Below are positions 35,763-45,790 of a stretch of DNA of 64,000 nt, piece after piece. The notes under the pieces were generated by a model. That model saw only the letters and a program-made list of their open reading frames with translations. It was not told where the DNA came from and made no database searches. Source of the stretch: Schistosoma haematobium (lineage: Eukaryota > Platyhelminthes > Trematoda > Strigeidida > Schistosomatidae); contig NC_067196.1 of assembly GCF_000699445.3 (NCBI RefSeq), positions 75,957,864 to 76,021,863 of the forward strand. Reading direction: 5' to 3'. Positions within the stretch are counted from its first letter, which is position 1. The number at the start of each line of letters is the position of its first letter. Both the position numbers and the translations under genes were made by a program.

Positions 35763-37137
35763 CTGTAAGATGCAAAAAAGATCTGAACTTTATTTTGCTT
35801 AAAAAAAAAGAGAATACCTTAAGTTGGCCAACTTACAATCAAACCATCACCTTAAAATCGATACTACAAAGAATTTACATCTACGGTGAATCAGGAATTA
35901 CCTATTACATTTAGATCATTTGGATTCTGAGACTTGATAAGAGCGTACAACTGAAACCAATGGATAACACAGGACTAGTTTCCAAACTGATTTATTTCTT
36001 TTATGAGAGCTGTTTTCCAGTTTACCTAATCTCTGTCAAGCCATTAAAAGGAATAATGATTAACTCGCAACTATATTAGCAGACTAAGAGGAACGATGCT
36101 TTTCAAATTCTAGACCCTGAGATAGGATAGTGTTAACCATTCGTCATATCATAAAATGACAGCATCTGTAAAAGGTACCACTATCAAATCTGAACCTGTT
36201 AATTCAATAAATACTACCCTCACTAAAGAGTCGTAAACAAGAAACAATCATTTGTTTGTGATCGCCCTTTGAATTTAACAATGAGATCTACCCTTAAAGT
36301 AGTTATTTCTTTTAAATCCATAGTCAACGTATCGTCTTATCATCATACAGCCAATAGCACTAATAATATCATATCACTAACAAAGTAATACCACTAAACC
36401 ATGATTCAGGTGGCCTAAATGTAAGTACAGAATTCCAAATAAAGTATTACTAAAAACATACAATACAGTTATTCGACTAAAAGAATTGCACATAAACACT
36501 AAAGTTTATTAATCGTGAGTCAGTCTGTTTAAACCCAATAGACTAGACGCTTGTAACAAAACTGTAATTTCAAAAACCAGGGAAATTACAGAATTTCGTG
36601 TCATTTAGGTAAAACAAATACAACTTGAACACCTGTTCAAAAAGAATTGATCACAGTTGCTACACTAAAGTCGTTATGAATGATACCCTCTAAAAGGTCA
36701 ATGAAAGCTTGGCGATTAAATCACCGTTCTCAGAGGATGTAAGTCAAACAGAATTATCATCCTAAAAGCTACAAATACACTTCATAATCTCACAAAATAT
36801 GATAGTGGTCTTTGAAAAGTTATTTTTGAACTATTATTGATACTGAGTTCAAAATACTTTATTTCCTATAAAACCAAATTAAAGCTGACGAATCAAGCTT
36901 CAAATTTTATGCGACAAAAAGACGAATTCACACTTACATATAAAACGATAGAAAGAACGTGCCCACGATCTCCTTACAAAATAAAAATTCTTTAAGATTT
37001 CTGACCATGCTGATTTTAATAAGCTTAGAAGAAACCATTTTACTTCTGTCTAAAGCTTTAAAAAATCATGTATGTTTCGAATATATCAAGGACTTTCACG
37101 TAACCGAAAAGAATGAAGCCCTAGAAAATCTTGGTCC
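35763..37137. other. No recognised feature (probable protease intron)
   Basis: Polypyrimidine tract and acceptor of the first visible protease exon lie at 35763-35785 (minus). Nothing else recognised. Confidence 0.5.
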
Positions 37138-37192
37138 AGTGTTCCAAGTTTTCAATGATGGTCTACTATTAATCGGTTCATCATCCCACTGA
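37138..37192 (+). mobile_element. H-SINE tail fragment
   Basis: CAGTGTTCCAAGTTTTCAATGATGGTCTAC then AATCGGTTCAT: the subfamily-B 3' module beginning close to the ribozyme cleavage position. Confidence 0.7.
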
Positions 37193-38139
37193 AATATCAT
37201 ATTCACAAACAAATAGTTCAAATAATCATCTTTACTACTGTCTGTAGTCAGAATAATAAAACTAAATATAAGTCAAAAAGCGAACACCCAAATCTTAATA
37301 CCTTAGATAAATTTCTTGCAATTTTGAGTGCAACAACAATGTCTAAGAAACATACCTTAAACTATAGTGACATCTGTTTTAGAACATAAAATCACTTATG
37401 TGTACCGGGGGAAACAACTTTAAGTACACTAAACAAGATTGAATATGCTAAATATATATATATATCATATTGATATATAATAAGTAGTCAAATATATTAG
37501 ATAAATTACCTAGTTACTAGACTAATGAAGATAATGTGAATATGGTTAAAATGTATGTGTTTCTAATGTTTTAAGTAACGGTATAATTTTTTCAAATTCC
37601 GCTTACCTTTCACTGATGAATATTAACAAGCTATGAAAACAATAATAAAAGCCTCTAAAAACTGTCTGTTATACATTATTCTGATAGCTTGCGTAATGAT
37701 CAATAATTAACAAATAATTATAATGTCGTTTTAAGTGGTGGATTTCACTTTTTCCTTTAACTAATAGTCGTTACTAGTCTTTATTTAGTCATTCTTCAAC
37801 GAGAGTTTATAGATTTGAAAATTTTAGTCTGTAGATCATTATTATAGTTCTTTGAAAGAAGAAAAGACTTTGATATTAGCTTTCATACGATATTTGCAGA
37901 TACTATTGGGAAGATATTCTGGAATGTAATAGATTTGCTGCCCATAAATATTTTACAAAAAACAAACATTGGAAAAGTATTTGAACATTTGCAAGACCCA
38001 GTAGAATCCTTCACTGAAAAATCTTAGATATATTGATAGCACTGTTATAACTTGTGGCCTTGTGCCCTATAAATATATAACATAATGATACCGCCAATTA
38101 AAGAATAGTGATTTATCGATCGGACCAATGATGCATAAA
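37193..38139. other. No recognised feature
   Basis: AT-rich spacer. Confidence 0.5.
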
Positions 38140-38470
38140 CCCTTACGCGCAGTCCTTATAGATCCTTCTTCCTGTCTAGCCCTCTCTGTTGAGTCCAGAA
38201 TACCAATCCCAGCCTCTGCGATATGAATAATGTATTTCAAAACATATTGGGTTTATATGCAAACCAAGCAGACCACATCGTACTACAAAATAGAAAACAA
38301 CCTTTGTACAAGATTAAGCCAAGAGTGACTATGAATGTGAGAGACTGTAATTAATAGACTGGGCACAACTCAATAACGGTAAATCGTATAATAATAGTCT
38401 ATGAGTCAAAATAAAGCTTATAATAAGAGGAACATGAATATGCATAGTATAGTCATTTGAGAATTATATA
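38140..38470 (-). repeat. Dispersed repeat D, minus copy
   Basis: Reverse complement aligns along about 320 bases with 10480-10800, including the CTATTATTATA, TTTGCATATAAACC and GGGCTAG blocks. Confidence 0.75.
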
Positions 38471-39535
38471 ATAAAAATGTATGTATCGTATTAGTCCATA
38501 AATAGTTCTTAAAAGTTACCATGCATAATTCTCGTCGGGATATAACAAGTGCTTAGTGAGATCAGTTTAGCTTGGAATTAGAAAAAAATTCTGATAATAT
38601 TAAATACAGTTAAATAGATTTTACTCAATGTACATTTGTATTTCACTTGAATGAAATTTCCCATCCGTCAATGTTCTCATTTAAGCCAACACCATAAATC
38701 TAAACAGCAATTCAATTTTCATTAATAACATTTCTAGGTCTTGTCTATTACATTATTATTTTTAAATACACTTTTCAGCACTAACGAAAAGCAAACTTAT
38801 AATCAGACTAATAAAAATCAAGAAATGTTGAATAGACGTTCCATAACAATTATAAAAACATATAATCAGTATGAAACTTAAACGATACATCAGAAACCCC
38901 AGTTGCATTGTTGCATGAGTTGTATTGTCCATTTATGAATTCTAACTAAATTCTATCAATCAACTTTGATATGTGACTAATAAAGTTAATAACTTGATTC
39001 TGTAGTTCATTGTATGAGATGAGGAATAACAAAAGATAATCGACACAAAAAGCCTACTTGAACTAAGTAACGTGTAAAAAAGCAAGTGGATGATACGATT
39101 TAAGTCATGTTAGGTTTTTCACCTTGTACTTCAATTAATGATTGTTCGCCTACGTTACACAGAGGATAGTAGATAGGCTTAAATACAAAACACCATGAAT
39201 CAGGCTTTCTAGTAATCAATACTGACTATAATCTCTAGATCAAATCGTTCACCATGATTGTCAAAATAAATAAATCTTTGCCAATGATATTCCAAGGGAT
39301 GTTGGATAGATAAGATCAACAGATATAAAGTCATTTAAACTCACTGATATCCCCTACAATTATCGGGTCCTAAACATGTATCATTCAGTGAAGTAGTTGG
39401 TAAAATTGATGCCTAAGAAGAAGAAGAAGAACCGACTATGCTCAGGACTTAACACTTGTTATGAATAAACTTAAGTCAACTACATTACATTAAAACATAT
39501 TAATTACTATCCAAAATTGGTTTAATTTACTAAAC

Positions 39536-39766
39536 TAAATTCAATCTAATAAATAAGAACTTTTGTCTAAATTTGATCGAATAGTTTCACAGTATTTAAG
39601 CGCTGAGTTGATGTGAGACATTAAAAAGAAAGAATGTATTTGTAAAATCTCAATGAAAGAATTTGAAGTAAATCCAACATTTCACCTGGCAGTCTGATCC
39701 AAGCTTTTTCAAGGAAATATATTTCCTTTTTACAAATACATTCTTTCTCTTTAAATTCAATCTAAT
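39536..39766 (+). mobile_element. Short hairpin-ended retroposon with 15-bp target duplication
   Basis: TAAATTCAATCTAAT at 39536-39550 and again at 39752-39766 flanks about 200 bases. Inside: a unique part with TTTCACAGTATTTAAGCG, then inverted repeats AGAATGTATTTGTAAAA and TTTTTACAAATACATTCT around a 70-base loop containing ATTTCACCTGGCAG. A second copy lies at 44343-44520, minus. Confidence 0.8.
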
Positions 39767-39776
39767 CCTAAAAGTC

Positions 39777-40485
39777 AATTAAACACAAGGGGAAAACCAA
39801 GGTCCTCAAATACAACACGGAGAACACCAATCCAATCACTCTTGATGGCAAAACTCTGGAAGATGTAGAATCCTTTACATACCTGGGAAGCATCATCGAT
39901 GAACAAGGAGGTTAAGATGCAGACGTAAAGTCGAGGATTGGAAAAGCAAGGGCTGCATTCCTACAGTTGAAGAACATATGCAACTGAAAACAACTGTCTG
40001 TCAACCTATATCAAAGTCACAATCTTCAATACGAACGTCAAGGCAGTTCTACTTTATGGAGCTGGAACTTGGAGAACTACAAAAACCAGCATCAAGAAGG
40101 CACAAGTATTTATAAATGGTTATGTACGCAAGATACTCAACATCCATTGACCGGATACGATCATCAACAGCCTTCTCTGGGAGAGAACAAACCATCTCCC
40201 AGCTGAAGAAGAAATTAGGAAAAGACGATGGAAATGGATAGAACATATATTACGCAAATCATAAAACTGCATCACGATACAAGCCGTAACTGGGATTCCT
40301 GAAGTGAAGCGGAAAAGAGGAAGGCCAAAGAGCACATTACGTTGGGAAATAGAAGCAGATATGAAAAGGACGAATAACAACTGCAAGGAGCTAGAAGGGA
40401 TTGCCCAGAACAGGGTTGGATGGAGAATGCTGGTGAGTGGCCTATGCTCCTTTACGAGGAGTAACAGCCGTAAATAACTAAGTAA
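39777..40485 (+). pseudogene. RTE/SR2-like LINE 3' end, frameshifted
   Basis: Plus-strand equivalents of the 24951 element: [32 protein letters not shown] (stop follows), [59 protein letters not shown] and stop near 40472. Several frameshifts and stops. 5'-truncated. Confidence 0.88.
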
Positions 40486-41150
40486 TAATTCTCCTCTTTC
40501 AATGTTTCAGAACTTTTCGAAAAAAAAACCAATAAATTTCATTTGTACAAAATAATAAATTAAATGGACTGACAACAAGAAAATCAATTTATAATTGACA
40601 TTAATGCTCTAATAATCTCAGTTTTATTTATTCATGAATTCATGAATGAATACTATTTATAGGATATACCTAATGATATTTACATAGGGTAATATATACG
40701 TTAAAATACTTTTCTATGGGAAGATTTACGCCAAATCATTTATAAACGTATTCATTCAATATAATTACATGCGTTATGTTGTGATACATTACCTGTCTCG
40801 TTTACAATACAAATATATATGTCATTCTCATTTCTTTATCATGTCACTATTATATTGATGTCAAATAGATAATGAAACTAAATATATAGAATGAAATATA
40901 AAGTTGACAAACTGCCTGAGGTCTCTATTAGTCACAAATGTTTTTCTTTGTTTTGTGTTGTTTTCTTTTTTAATTATTCGACAATTAAATTGAAATTTAT
41001 GTAACTTATTTTAAGAACAATGCTAATAAAGCAATTAGTTTATGGATTTAATATACTGAATATTATTCTAAAGAAAATGCACTCATCCTGATAGTAATTA
41101 TTAGAATAGAAATTAGGTTATATTATTGATTAGTTACAACATAATATGTA
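40486..41150. other. No recognised feature
   Basis: AT-rich spacer between a LINE end and an H-SINE. Confidence 0.5.
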
Positions 41151-41154
41151 TTAT

Positions 41155-41390
41155 CAATGGTTAAGATCATGAGTCAGTTGAAGCTAGATCACGATGGAAA
41201 ACCTGGAAGCAACGGACGGCTGTTTCGTCCTATTGTGGGACGCCTCAGCAGTGCGCATCCACGACCTCGCTCCCTGCGAGATTTGAATCTAGGACCTACT
41301 GGTTTCGCGCACGAGCACTTAACCACTAGACTACTGAGCTGGCCGGTATCCAACGGTGTTAATGTCTAACTTCTAATCCACGATACTATG
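41155..41390 (-). mobile_element. H-SINE, minus, 5'-truncated
   Basis: Tail, hammerhead (core CUGAGGC, A9 lost; stem I partly disrupted), B box GATTCAAATC and A box (GCTCAGTAGTCTAGTGG) are readable; ends near TTAGACATTAAC. Confidence 0.85.
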
Positions 41391-41737
41391 TTAGTGGTTG
41401 ATGGATCATATTTTCTCTTTTTTTGATAAACGTTTTAACTCTTTCACACACACATATACATATTGATACTTAATTTCAAATTGATTATCTTAAATAAGAT
41501 ACTGATTATAGAGATTGTATATCATGAAAATTATGCATGTCATGATATGAAATGAATATTTTATACATTTCAAGAACTGATATAGATTGATATCTTAAAG
41601 AATAAATAAATTTTACAGTTTCTTTAAAGAACTGATAGGTTTCTAAAATGTTATATGTCAAAAATTGGTTTGTCTATTCAAATGGGGTTTAATTTGTTTG
41701 TTTTTTTAAATTTATTTATTCCTTATCTAATCTCTTT

Positions 41738-42178
41738 ACTTGACTCATGATCTCAACTATTAAAATTACCATAATATTCACAAAACCCCTTCTGATGCTA
41801 ATCAATATATGCTCACTAGTAACTAGCTTCAAGGTGTATATCCTGAAGTTCTAGTGAGAAGCAGTGACCAATGGAGTTCAACTAAATTTGTTGTGAGATA
41901 GTAAATCACTGATGACAATGGTGGATATTTCACTCAATTTCGTGGATTAGTTGAAGTTAGACATTAAAACCGTTGAATACTGGCCGGATCAGTGGTCTAA
42001 TGGTTAAGCCTTCGCGCGCTAGACTGATAGGTCCTGAGTTCAAATCCCTCAAGATGAGGTTGTGGATGCGCACTATTGAGGAATCTTACAATTGGACGAA
42101 ACGACCTTCTAGTGCTTCCAGGTTTTTCATGGTGATCTATCTTCAATTGACTCATGATCTCAACTATTGAGATTAAAG
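41738..42178 (+). mobile_element. H-SINE, plus, with terminal direct repeats
   Basis: Starts with tail TGACTCATGATCTCAACTAT (41741), CACAAAACCCC, then a full unit from TATGCTCACTAGTAACTAGC through A box, B box and ribozyme, and ends with the same tail (42148-42170), 407 bases later. Confidence 0.88.
42070..42115 (+). ncRNA. H-SINE hammerhead, covariant stem I
   Basis: GCACTA/TAGTGC forms a perfect 6-bp stem I, core UUGAGGA, GAAA, cleavage after C at 42109. The pair next to the core is A-U where other copies have G-C. C3 is changed to U and stem II is weakened. Confidence 0.7.
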
Positions 42179-42387
42179 AATCATTGAATAACTGTTTACA
42201 GTATATACTTAATTTATTGATTTATATAAACATAGATAAAATCCATATAATAAAACTGAAGTTGTTTTAATAAATTCATTGAGTTGATTTTTGACTCATA
42301 TATATATATATATTATAAGATTTTAAAGCTTAACAGATTATCATCATCAACAACAACAAGATTCAGTAAAGTATAATAATCACAATT

Positions 42388-42665
42388 GATTGATCACTGG
42401 GTAGTGATCAATGTCATGTGTGTCAAGTTCTTATTTAGTGCAGATCGAATTGTAATTACATCTCAGTCCTACAGGAGGTTATTCGCGGCCCGGATAACCC
42501 AGTGGTAACGTCTCTGACTGTGAAACTGGGTGACACGGGATCGAATCCGCCAGGGGGCACCAGTTCCCTCAAGGTTACAGGTACACCTTGCTTACGAATG
42601 TCAAGTAGCACGAAACTTGGGTCCAGGGTTTCCTGTTGACTACCTCCAACCACCATCCAATCTCA
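42388..42665 (+). mobile_element. T-SINE: tRNA-like SINE without ribozyme
   Basis: Starts with palindrome TTGATCACT/AGTGATCAA (42390-42411), then GGCCCGGATAACCCAGTGG (A box), a GACTGTGAAAC loop, GGGATCGAATCC (B box), CAGGGGGCACC closing an acceptor-like stem, and a tail to CTCCAACCACC. Fragments at 44740-44815 and 54038-54190. Confidence 0.75.
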
Positions 42666-42803
42666 AAGTATAATAAAGTTGTACTTTTGAAAGATATTCA
42701 TAAATAGATTCGAGGAAGTCTTATCTTACAAATAATTCTTATAAATTATTGTTTTTATTTATAATGTTAGAATGATGTATTTCGTTGAAATTTAGTGCTT
42801 CTT

Positions 42804-43157
42804 AATTTCACAGATTGAAATCATGAGTCAATTGAAGCTTGACCACCATGGAAAACCTGGAAGCACTGGACGGCCGTTTCGTCCTAGTATGGGACTCCTC
42901 AGCAGTGCGCATCCACGATCCCGCACTCCGCGAGATTCGAACCCAGAACCCATCAGTCTCGCGCCAGGCTCTTAACCAACTAGACCACTGAGCTGGCATC
43001 CAACGGTGTTAATGTGTAACTTCAACCAATCCACGAAGTTGCGCCACCGTATACCATTGTCTTCAGTGAGCTGATATCTCACCACAGACCTGGTTGAACT
43101 CCACTGGTAACAGCTTCTCATGATTTCAATCTGTGAAATTTCTAAAATCTCCACAAA
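42804..43157 (-). mobile_element. H-SINE, minus, best preserved, with 24-bp perfect inverted ends
   Basis: Minus unit with A box (GCTCAGTGGTCTAGTTGG), B box GGGTTCGAATC, canonical hammerhead and subfamily-A tail. 42804-42827 and 43117-43140 are exact reverse complements, because the 5' end carries an inverted tail running to CTCCACAAAC at 43157. Confidence 0.9.
42863..42908 (-). ncRNA. Canonical type I hammerhead ribozyme in H-SINE
   Basis: Minus strand: GCACTG (42908-42903), CTGAGGA (42902-42896), stem II GTCC/GGAC, GAAA (42880-42877), C-GGCC-G, TC with cleavage after 42869, then CAGTGC (42868-42863). All invariant hammerhead core bases (C3 U4 G5 A6 N7 G8 A9, G12 A13 A14, U16.1 H17) are present and stem I is a perfect 6 bp. 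Stem III is only 2 bp with a GGCC loop, as in SMalpha. Confidence 0.88.
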
Positions 43158-44010
43158 CAGCTTAATTGTTTATAATGATAAAATTCAAAACACATTCGGA
43201 ATTACTAGTTTTGATTACTACAGTTAATGTTTCTTATGTAAATCAATCTGAATATTTAGTTAATCATTCAAATAAATCTTCATGAAATAGTCAATAATAA
43301 TCATTAATATGAAATTGAAGATGAATGATTTAGGAATTTCCGGGGTTTTGTTTGAGAAGAATAAAAAAAGATGATGTAATCATACTATACTGATTTAATG
43401 TTTACAGTGAAATATTTTAAACTTACATACTAAATTTATTATTGTTATAATATTGTATAATATAATCATTGTTATATTTTTTTGTTTATTATGATACTAC
43501 TATTATAACTACTATTTAATTAATCTCTATGCACTTTTACCAAATTTCATATTTTATCAATTCACTGACATCATAATTATTTTCATATTCATCAATAATA
43601 ACCCAATAACTATGTACTCAAATACATAAACAAATATGTTTAAACATGTACACACACATGCACACACACACACACACTGGTAAGTACATACATATACAAA
43701 GAGACATTTAAAAATCAACAATTCATAATAAAGTACAAATATATATATATGGATATAATACTTGAAAAGAGATAAATTGATTTTCTTTTACACATTTATA
43801 CTGTTTCGTAATTCTACAAATCAAAATCAAATGAATCTTAATGTAGCTATTAAATTATGAATCCATTGAATGTTTTATTATTCATCTAGTAAATAACTGT
43901 TAATTATCAAGTATCCATTTATCTTAGATATTCTATAATTAGAAGAGATAAAATATTAGGTGTCCAATGTGTTTACATCCCAGAATTTACTCCAGAGATC
44001 ATATGGATAC

Positions 44011-44054
<44 letters not shown>

Positions 44055-44340
44055 TGTTATATTTTGAAACTATGTTGTAATCAAAAAAAGCATACCACAA
44101 GTTGTTTGCCAATTTCATCCTGTTTTTTTTGTGTGTGACTAATCAAATGTTATTGTTATTGTTTTCATTTGAGGTATTTATTCACATTCCGTAGTTTATT
44201 ATAATCCTAGAAGAGTAAAAAACAGAAGTATATATATATTGGCCAATTTATTTTATACTGATGTATTGATTATTCGATGTTTTTATGTAGTGTATCGTCA
44301 TTATTGTCCATGAGAATGAGTTAAATAATAACTGTACAGT
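43158..44340. other. AT-rich spacer with microsatellites
   Basis: Contains (CA)n at 43649-43677 and (AT)n at 44012-44053; no gene or transposon recognised. Confidence 0.6.
44012..44053. repeat. (AT)n microsatellite
   Basis: 42 bases of alternating TA. Confidence 0.97.
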
Positions 44341-44342
44341 TA

Positions 44343-44520
44343 AGGAGGAAGAATGTATTTGTAAAATCTGGTCCAAACTTTTTCAAGGAAAAAGATTGCC
44401 AGGTGAAATGTCGAATTTACTTTAAATTCATTCGTTGAAATTTTACAAATACATTCTTCCTCATTAATTTCTCACATCAACTCAGCGCTTAAATACTGTG
44501 AAACTATTCGAACAACTGGA
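44343..44520 (-). mobile_element. Short hairpin-ended retroposon, second copy
   Basis: Hairpin arms AGAATGTATTTGTAAAA (44351) and TTTTACAAATACATTCT (44443), then CATCAACTCAGCGCTTAAATA ending near 44520. Minus relative to 39536-39766. Central TCTGGTCCAAACTTTTTCAA lies in the opposite orientation relative to the rest. Possible target duplication TTA(A/G)CTGTA. Confidence 0.75.
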
Positions 44521-44739
44521 CAATTTTACAGCTAATTTTGAAATATGATCATTTAAATGAATTTGATTTTAGAAATATACTGGGTTTGTAAACATTATTA
44601 AACTATAAACTAGTTTTAATGTTGAGTAGTTAGAGGAAATTCGATAGGAAGCAGCCAACACAAGATTCATGCTAGTTGGAATAAGTCATTCAAGTGATTT
44701 GAATAAGTTATTGATAATTTTCATACTGTGATATTGGTA

Positions 44740-44815
44740 ACTTTAGTTGCCTCAAGGTTACAGATATACCACGTTGATATGTCCTAACTAGCAGGAAACC
44801 TTTGTTCACAACATC
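44740..44815 (+). repeat. T-SINE tail fragment
   Basis: GCCTCAAGGTTACAGATATACC and AGCAGGAAACC match the 42560-42630 part of the T-SINE. Confidence 0.65.
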
Positions 44816-45447
44816 CTACTGTTTGCTTCGTTCTACTTTATATAGAAAAATTGCATTATTTTGTTGAGTCATTAAGACTCATGAATACATTGCATCTTTT
44901 TGAATAGAATTTAATAAGGTGCCATAACACTGGTTACTACAAAATGCTCAAGTAATTTAGAGTAGGTTACTTCATATTTCTGAGGAATGAATAAAGGACA
45001 AACATTCTATTTTTGTTACATATCATTCTAAATATCCCTTTGTATAATTTTTTATTAGAGTTAAAATCAGGTAAGAAAAGTACCACTGACTGACCAATTC
45101 AAAATATAATGTCTCATTCAATATAAAAATTCAAAGCTTCTAAGCTTAATTCTGTTTGAGTTAGTTAAAACAGAAAAAGTTTATCCTAGTTTTCAGAACT
45201 CCATCTGGAACATTAGTCGGATAATTAATTCTAAATCATAATACAAATTATTTCTGTGTAGACCTATCATGCTGCCTACTTATTGGTTTTCTCTGATTCT
45301 TAAAAATGACTGCACACAAGTCATGATGTCATTTTACTTATTGATTTGTTCAATTATAAATGTAAGTTTAATCATAGAGAGAAAACTGAATATGAAAATT
45401 GTTGATAGATTTTAGATAGGTCATTTAATTTTACGGTTAAATTGAAT

Positions 45448-45790
45448 ATAAATATTTCCTGGAGTTCTAGTAATAAGCAGTGACCAATGGAGTTCAACCG
45501 GGTCTATTGTGAGATAGTAACTTACTGATGACAACAGTGGATGTGTCGCTCAATTTCATGAATTAGTTGAAGTTAGACATTAATACCATTGGATACCGGC
45601 CGACCCAGTGGTCTAGTGGTTAAGCGTTCGTACACGAGACTGATAGGTCCTGAATTCTAATTTCGCAAGGTGGGGTTGTGGATGTGCACTATTGAGGAGT
45701 CTCACACTAGGACAGATTGGCCGTCCAATGATTCCAGCTTTTTCATGGTGATCTAGCTTCAATGGACTAATGAATTCAACTATAAACAAA
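45448..45790 (+). mobile_element. H-SINE, plus, slightly 5'-truncated
   Basis: Begins at TTTCCTGGAGTTCTAGTAAT, A box (ACCCAGTGGTCTAGTGG), diverged B box (GAATTCTAATTTCGC), hammerhead decayed (core UUGAGGA, GAUU for GAAA), subfamily-A tail. Confidence 0.85.

Noticed and set aside
39630..39752. MITE (DNA transposon) because of the terminal hairpin
   Set aside because: The inverted repeats are internal to a longer unit flanked by a 15-bp duplication, which fits a retroposon better; both copies share sequence beyond one arm.
42480..42560. Intact tRNA with a GTG at the anticodon position
   Set aside because: Acceptor and D arms pair only in part and the segment is repeated elsewhere as T-SINE; treated as a tRNA-derived repeat.
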